From positions 5,428,001-5,492,000 of the forward strand of contig CM061243.1 of the NCBI GenBank assembly GCA_030848705.1: DNA of 64,000 nucleotides, given 5' to 3'. Below the pieces are notes generated by a model. It saw only the letters and a program-made list of their open reading frames with translations. It was not told where the DNA came from and did not search any database. Every line of letters begins with the position of its first letter. Within the stretch, counting starts at the first letter, position 1. The stretch is from Heracleum sosnowskyi (lineage: Eukaryota > Streptophyta > Magnoliopsida > Apiales > Apiaceae). The position numbers were made by a program, and so were the translations under genes. Positions 59,367 through 64,000 of this stretch are shown here, one piece after another.

Positions 59367-62300
59367 CTATTGGTAATATCTTCGTAACCTGGAGGCGTGC
59401 CATGTGTTCTTGATCGGGTCGCCAGACGTGGTTGCTAATTTGTAGGTACCAGGCCGAACCACTTCAGTCACTTTATACGGGCCTTCCCAATTTGGCATTA
59501 GTTTTCCCTGCTTAGCTGACATAGAAGTCGTCAATTCCCTCAACACCAAATCTCCCACCATGAAGGTCCTTTTCTTTACTCCGGTGTCGTAGTATTGGGC
59601 TGCCTGGAGCTGATATTTCAAATTCCTTAGGTGTGCTGCTTCCCTTTCTTCTTCTAATAAATCAACATTGGCTCAGAGACCGAATTCATTCGCCTCGACG
59701 CTGAACACCTCTGTTCGGTAGGAGTCTAATCCGACTTCTACGGGAACTAAGGCGTCTGTCCCAATTGCCAACTTAAAAGGTGTCTCACCTGTCGACGAGC
59801 GTGGGGTCGTTCGGTATGCCCAAAATACCCAATTTAGCTCTTCTGCCCAAAGCCCCTTGGCATCTCCCAGTCGCTTTTTTATCCCGTCGAAGATGATTTT
59901 ATTTGCGGCCTCGATTGCTCCGTTTCCTTGAGGGTGACCGACCGAGCTAAATTTCTGCTGTATTCCGAAATGCGTCAAGAACTTCCGGAACTTGTTCCCG
60001 ATGAACTGGGTCCCATTGTCGGATACACAGACCTTCGGGATCCCGAACCTGAGTATGACTTGCTCTAACATGAACTTTTTTGCTGCCTCTTCGGTTATGG
60101 TCGCCAGAGGTCTTGCTTCGACCCACTTGGTCATATAGTCGATCGCCACTATGCAGTACTTGGCTTGCTTTGTGCTCTTTGGTAGAATTCCCACGATATC
60201 TACAGCCCACATGGCGAAAGGAATAGGACTTAGGACTGATGCCATTTCTTCTGGTGGCTGCTTCGGGATGGTACTGAATAACTGACATTGCCGACACTTT
60301 TTTGCGTAATCGGCCGCATCTGCTCGCAGAGTCGGCCAGTAAAACCCTTGCCTGAGGATTTTAAAAGCAAGCGACCGACCAACAAGATGTTCCCCACATA
60401 TCCCTTCGTGAACTGTTTCCAAAGCTAGCAGTTGTTCTTCGGGATCCAAACATCGGAGGAGGGGTTCTGTCGCTGACCTTCTATACAACTTGTTACCGAC
60501 GATGGTGTAGCTTGCTGCCCTGTACTTCACTTTTTGGGCCTCTTTCCGGTCTAGGGGCAAAGTACCTTTTTCTAGATAGGCCCTGATCGGGGTCATCCAG
60601 TTACTGCCTTGGTGGATTTCCATGCATTGTTGCTTGTCGATTGAAGGGCTTTTCACTTCAGTCAGGTAGATGGATCCTGTGAGGTTGTGTGTTTCGGCCG
60701 AAGCCAACCTTGATAGAGCATCGGCTCGGCTGTTATCCTCTCTTCCTACTTGACTTAATTCGAAGGATTCAAATGAGACCGATGAATCCTTTACCTTCGT
60801 GGCGTAAGCCTTGAGTCGAAGCTCTCTTTGTTCATACTCTCCTGAAAAGTGCTTCACCACTAACATAGAATCACTAAATGCTCGTAAATTTCTTACCTCG
60901 AGGTTTTTGGCCAGGTTTAAACCGGCTAGTAATGCTTCGTACTCGGCCTCATTATTGGTTAGCGGGAAAGTGAATCTTATTGCTTGGCAGATTTTGAACC
61001 CATCTGGACTTGAAAGGATTAATCCTGCCCCACACTTTGACCCGGCTACCGACCCATCTACGAACAATTTCCACTTGCCTGGCGATCGGACCAGCTGCTC
61101 TTCGGGAGCTAGGTCTTTTGGTCCTGAAAAATAGCATTCGACCATGAAGTCTGCCAATTCTTGGGCTTTGATGGACGTTCTGGGGATGTATTCCAAATCG
61201 TATTCTCCCAGTTCGATGGACCAAGCCACCACCCTTCCGGACGCCTCTGGTCTTGTCAAAATTTTCTTAAGGGGTTGATCGGTTATAATCTGTACCGTTC
61301 GCCCCTGAAAATAATGACGTAGCTTTCGGGTCGCCATTACAAGGCCGTATGCGAACTTTTCTGCATTTGGATATCTTGTTTCCGCATCCTTCAGCATGTG
61401 GGACACGTAAAACACTGGGTGTTGAGAGCTGTTATGTTCTTTCACTAGTACTGCTCCAAGAGTTCGGTCGTTACTGCTAAGTACAGCTGTAATGTTTCCT
61501 TCGGATCGGGCCTCATCAGGAGAGGCGCCTTGGTGAGATATTCCTTCACATCCTCGAATGCTCTCTGGCACTCCGATCCCCATTCAAAATTCTTCGATCC
61601 TCGGAGTGCTTCAAAGAAAGGCAGGGCCTTTTCTGCTGATCTGGAAATAAATCTTCGCAAGGCGGCCATTCGACCGGTCAATTTCTGTACATCCCGAACT
61701 GTCTTCGGTTGTTCCATGTCGATTACTGCTTGTATCTTTTCTGGGTTTGCTTCGATCCCTCGGGCACTGACCATATACCCTAAGAATTTCCCACTGGAGA
61801 CTCCGAAAGTACACTTGTTCGGATTAATCTTCATGTCGTGCTTCCTTAGTGTCTCGAAGCATTCTTTGAGATCTTCCATGTGATCTTTGAACTGGGACTT
61901 AACAATCATATCATCCACATAGCATTCCATGTTTCTCCCGATTTGTTTATAGAAAATCCGATTGACCACTCTTTGGAATGTGGCTCCTGCGTTTTTCAGG
62001 CCGAAAGGCATTTTGATGTAGGCGTATGTTCCTTTCGGGGTGATGAATGATGTCTTTGGAATATCCTCGGCATTCATTGCAATCTGATGGTATCCTGAAA
62101 AAGCATCCAAAAAACTAAGTACCTGATATCCGGCAGTGGCGTCTGTCAGCTGGTCAATGCTAGGAAGCGGGTAATGGTCCTTCGGGCAGGCTTTGTTTAA
62201 GTCAGTGTAATCAACACACATTCGCCATTTGTTATTTGCCTTCTTTACCACCACTACATTGGCTAGCCAATCCGGGTACTCGATTTCCTCTATGAATTTT

Positions 62301-62872
62301 GCTTCCAGAAGTTTTTCCACTTCGGCTTCAATGATCTTCTGTCGTTCCATGGTGAATGTTCTCTTTCTTTGCTTTACTGGCTTTGCCTCGGGCTTAACAT
62401 TAAGACAATGCTTCGCCGTCTTTAGATCCAAGCCCGGCATGTCCTCGGGCCCCCAGGCGAAGACGTCGTGGTATTGTCTGACCACTTCAATCACTTTCTT
62501 CTTCAGGTCGGGCTCCATATTTTTCCCGATTCGAACCATCTTTCCCGAACAGCCTGCATATAGCTCCACCTCTTCGGTTTCTGCTGCTGGTTCGGCAATT
62601 GGGCTAGATAGGTCTGCCCCAAACTTTTCTAATTCGATGTTCATGGTTTGGCGACTTCCGCTAGATTCGCCTTCGGTCCTCTTTCTTTTACCACTTTCGG
62701 TCAGCTCAAAATCCTGATCTTTATCTAGATCGTCTAGCATGATGATTCGGGCGGTTTTTTGATCGCCTCTCATTTCCCCGATGCCATGCTCAGTCGGAAA
62801 TTTCAATTTGAGATGAGGTATCGACGCCGCCGCCTGGAAGGAGGTAAGGGCTGGCCTTATTTCGCTGTTGAA
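59367..62872 (-). pseudogene. pol: Tat-lineage pol, broken (RT, RNase H x2, integrase)
   Basis: From right to left: a short protease tail (to about 62780), reverse transcriptase with MCVDYTDLNKACPKDHYPLP and the active site CYVDDMIVKS, the RT-linked RNase H (RKLRHYFQGRTVQIITDQPL), a second RNase H (FVDGSVAGSKCGAG, NNEAEYEALLAGLN, FSDSMLVV, RADALSRLA), then integrase with an HHCC zinc part (HEGICGEHLVG ... CRQCQ) and DDE core (WAVDIVG, VSDNGTQFIG, GNGAIEAANK). Two lesions are seen: a one-base frameshift near 61470-61480 between RT and RNase H, and an in-frame TGA at 59673-59675, with the C-terminal part continuing in the same frame to 59367. Not functional as it stands. Confidence 0.92.
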
Positions 62873-63319
62873 TTAATTAATATCTATCATCTAAATAAAC
62901 AATGCGGTTGGATTTAAGAAACAGAGGTAAGAGTAGTTATCTGGAATGGTCCATGATACACAGTCAAGAGTCAAGACAAAACCTATTATCCTGTCAAAAA
63001 AGGGGAAGAAAAAAAAACCAATTATGCTGATTTTCTTTTTAATCACCTGGAGTTAAAAACTATCCAGCCTAATCATATAGGTGAGGTTGTTCACAATTAA
63101 AATCTATTTATTCATAGATGTATATGAAAAACATGAAAATATAGTTCTAATTAAGATAATGTAGCCTGTAGGTCCTAAATATAGTAATCATGTTTCGTCG
63201 ATCCAAATTTTCCTACCTGAAATGATGTTTATTTAGTCTTGTCTTATGACATGGTGAGAAAGTTCTCTCGTTAAAAGTTTATATTTTCAGTTCTCTTGTT
63301 TCATATTAGTGTTTGTTCT
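62873..63319. other. Flanking DNA beyond the truncated retroelement
   Basis: AT-rich, with no gene and no LTR seen. Confidence 0.4.
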
Positions 63320-63440
63320 ATGGCTACAATGCAAAATACTTTGCAGGAGATGGAGGAAGGATTTGCCATGATCAGTCTTGACGATGAAGAACAAGGCGGA
63401 TTAATATATGAGAAGAATGCAGAGGAATTAAGTGAAATTG
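63320..63440 (+). pseudogene. N-terminal stub of a LINE-type ORF1 (DUF4283 family)
   Basis: ATG at 63320 opens MATMQNTLQEMEEGFAMISL then DDEEQGGLIYEKNAEELSEI. This matches the acidic N-terminus of plant LINE/retroelement ORF1 proteins, where a DUF4283 domain normally follows. Here similarity stops after about 40 residues and the frame runs into AT-rich DNA and a stop. The fragment is probably a truncated copy. Confidence 0.45.
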
Positions 63441-64000
63441 TAATATCCCTACTTTTTTTATAATTTTAATAGATTAAAATTTGCTAGAGATTAGAATTAG
63501 AAGTGGATTAAAAATAAGATAATTATATAATTTGAATTTAGAATACAATTGGATTAACGGGCCGTACTAATTTAATTTTGTTGGGTTTTAGTTTAAAATT
63601 TTAGTTGGTCCAATTTTATTAAAATGGACCTATACATATCTAGATACAAGCGTGTTGAAAAAAGAGATGAAAACCCTAGCAAACATTCGGGTGAGAGAGA
63701 GAGGGAGAGAGAGAGAGATGCCGAAAGAGATAGGGAGGAGGAGAAGAAGAGCACAAGAGGAGGTCTCATAATAAGTTTAAAAAAAAAGCTAACAATTCTT
63801 GTATTCTCTGTATATTCTTGTGTATGATATTATGTGTAAATCATATTTTCATGATTATTTGTATATGTGATAATGTTTTGGTATATAATATGATATATAT
63901 CCATGAGTTCTTTGTTTTGTCCATTGTGTTCGTATAACTACTCCGATTTTGTATGCAGAATATGTATAAATTCTGAATTCTTGTAAAAAATCGTATCTGA
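63441..64000. other. Right-edge DNA with a GA-rich leader-like block
   Basis: A GA-rich tract lies at 63690-63760 after 'aaaaccctagc', resembling a gene or retroelement leader. No gene can be supported before the window ends. Confidence 0.3.

Larger units (their letters stand above)
55312..62872 (-). mobile_element. Ty3/gypsy Tat-lineage retrotransposon, truncated
   Basis: Minus-strand element with pol at 59367-62872, a 103-bp tandem repeat at 58529-59070 and an antisense gene at 56577-58392. Two RNase H domains and an antisense ORF between pol and the 3' LTR are known traits of the Tat lineage (Ogre/Retand/Grande group). Gag, most of the protease and the 5' LTR are missing: sequence similarity stops at about 62872 in ordinary AT-rich DNA. 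The 3' LTR should lie in 55312-56500. A TG at 55312 abutting the Tourist-like MITE is a candidate edge, but I could not fix the LTR limits. Confidence 0.8.

Noticed and set aside
60811..62717. Plus-strand open frames across the pol region
   Set aside because: Antisense shadows of RT and RNase H coding; unlike 56577-58392 they have no splice structure or family pattern.

Overview
This is a plant nuclear window, almost certainly a eudicot. The evidence is spliced genes with GT-AG introns, homologues of plant-only families (MOS1, apyrase 7, TIC32-like SDR), AT-rich intergenic DNA, and plant-type transposons (Helitrons, Stowaway, Tourist and hAT MITEs, TRIM, Ty3/gypsy Tat, LINE). The species cannot be fixed from the sequence; Apiales is only a weak impression.

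Layout. 1-21 kb is a wrecked array of paired-amphipathic-helix (PAH, SIN3-like) exons on the plus strand. It is split by a nested minus-strand Helitron cluster (9.5-13.5 kb) and mixed with fragments of unrelated genes: an SC35-like RRM, two spliced exons of unknown type, and pieces of the plastid membrane protein gene that is intact at 23.7-26.2 kb. A TRIM element lies at 22.0-22.5 kb. From 23.7 to 39.5 kb is the gene-rich core: a predicted plastid-targeted membrane protein (minus), a MOS1/BAT2-domain gene of 1,578 codons (minus), and an apyrase 7-like NTPDase (plus). The last two are divergent and share a short promoter. 39.5-50.1 kb is AT-rich and gene-free, with a complete 517-bp Helitron, MITEs, direct repeats, and a hAT-type element with a perfect 8-bp target duplication that carries a coding-looking fragment. 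50.2-53.0 kb is an eight-exon TIC32-like short-chain dehydrogenase (minus). 55.3-62.9 kb is a Ty3/gypsy Tat-lineage retrotransposon on the minus strand. It is truncated before gag and its pol is broken, but it retains an intact, intron-containing antisense ORF on the plus strand and a 103-bp tandem repeat between the two. The right end holds a stub of a LINE-type ORF1.

Four single-copy genes look functional (plastid membrane protein, MOS1, APY7-like, SDR). I joined their exons by hand and in each case the reading frame closes. They do not form a pathway; they are ordinary neighbours. The less usual content is the PAH array, the element with the captured fragment, and the antisense gene inside the Tat element.
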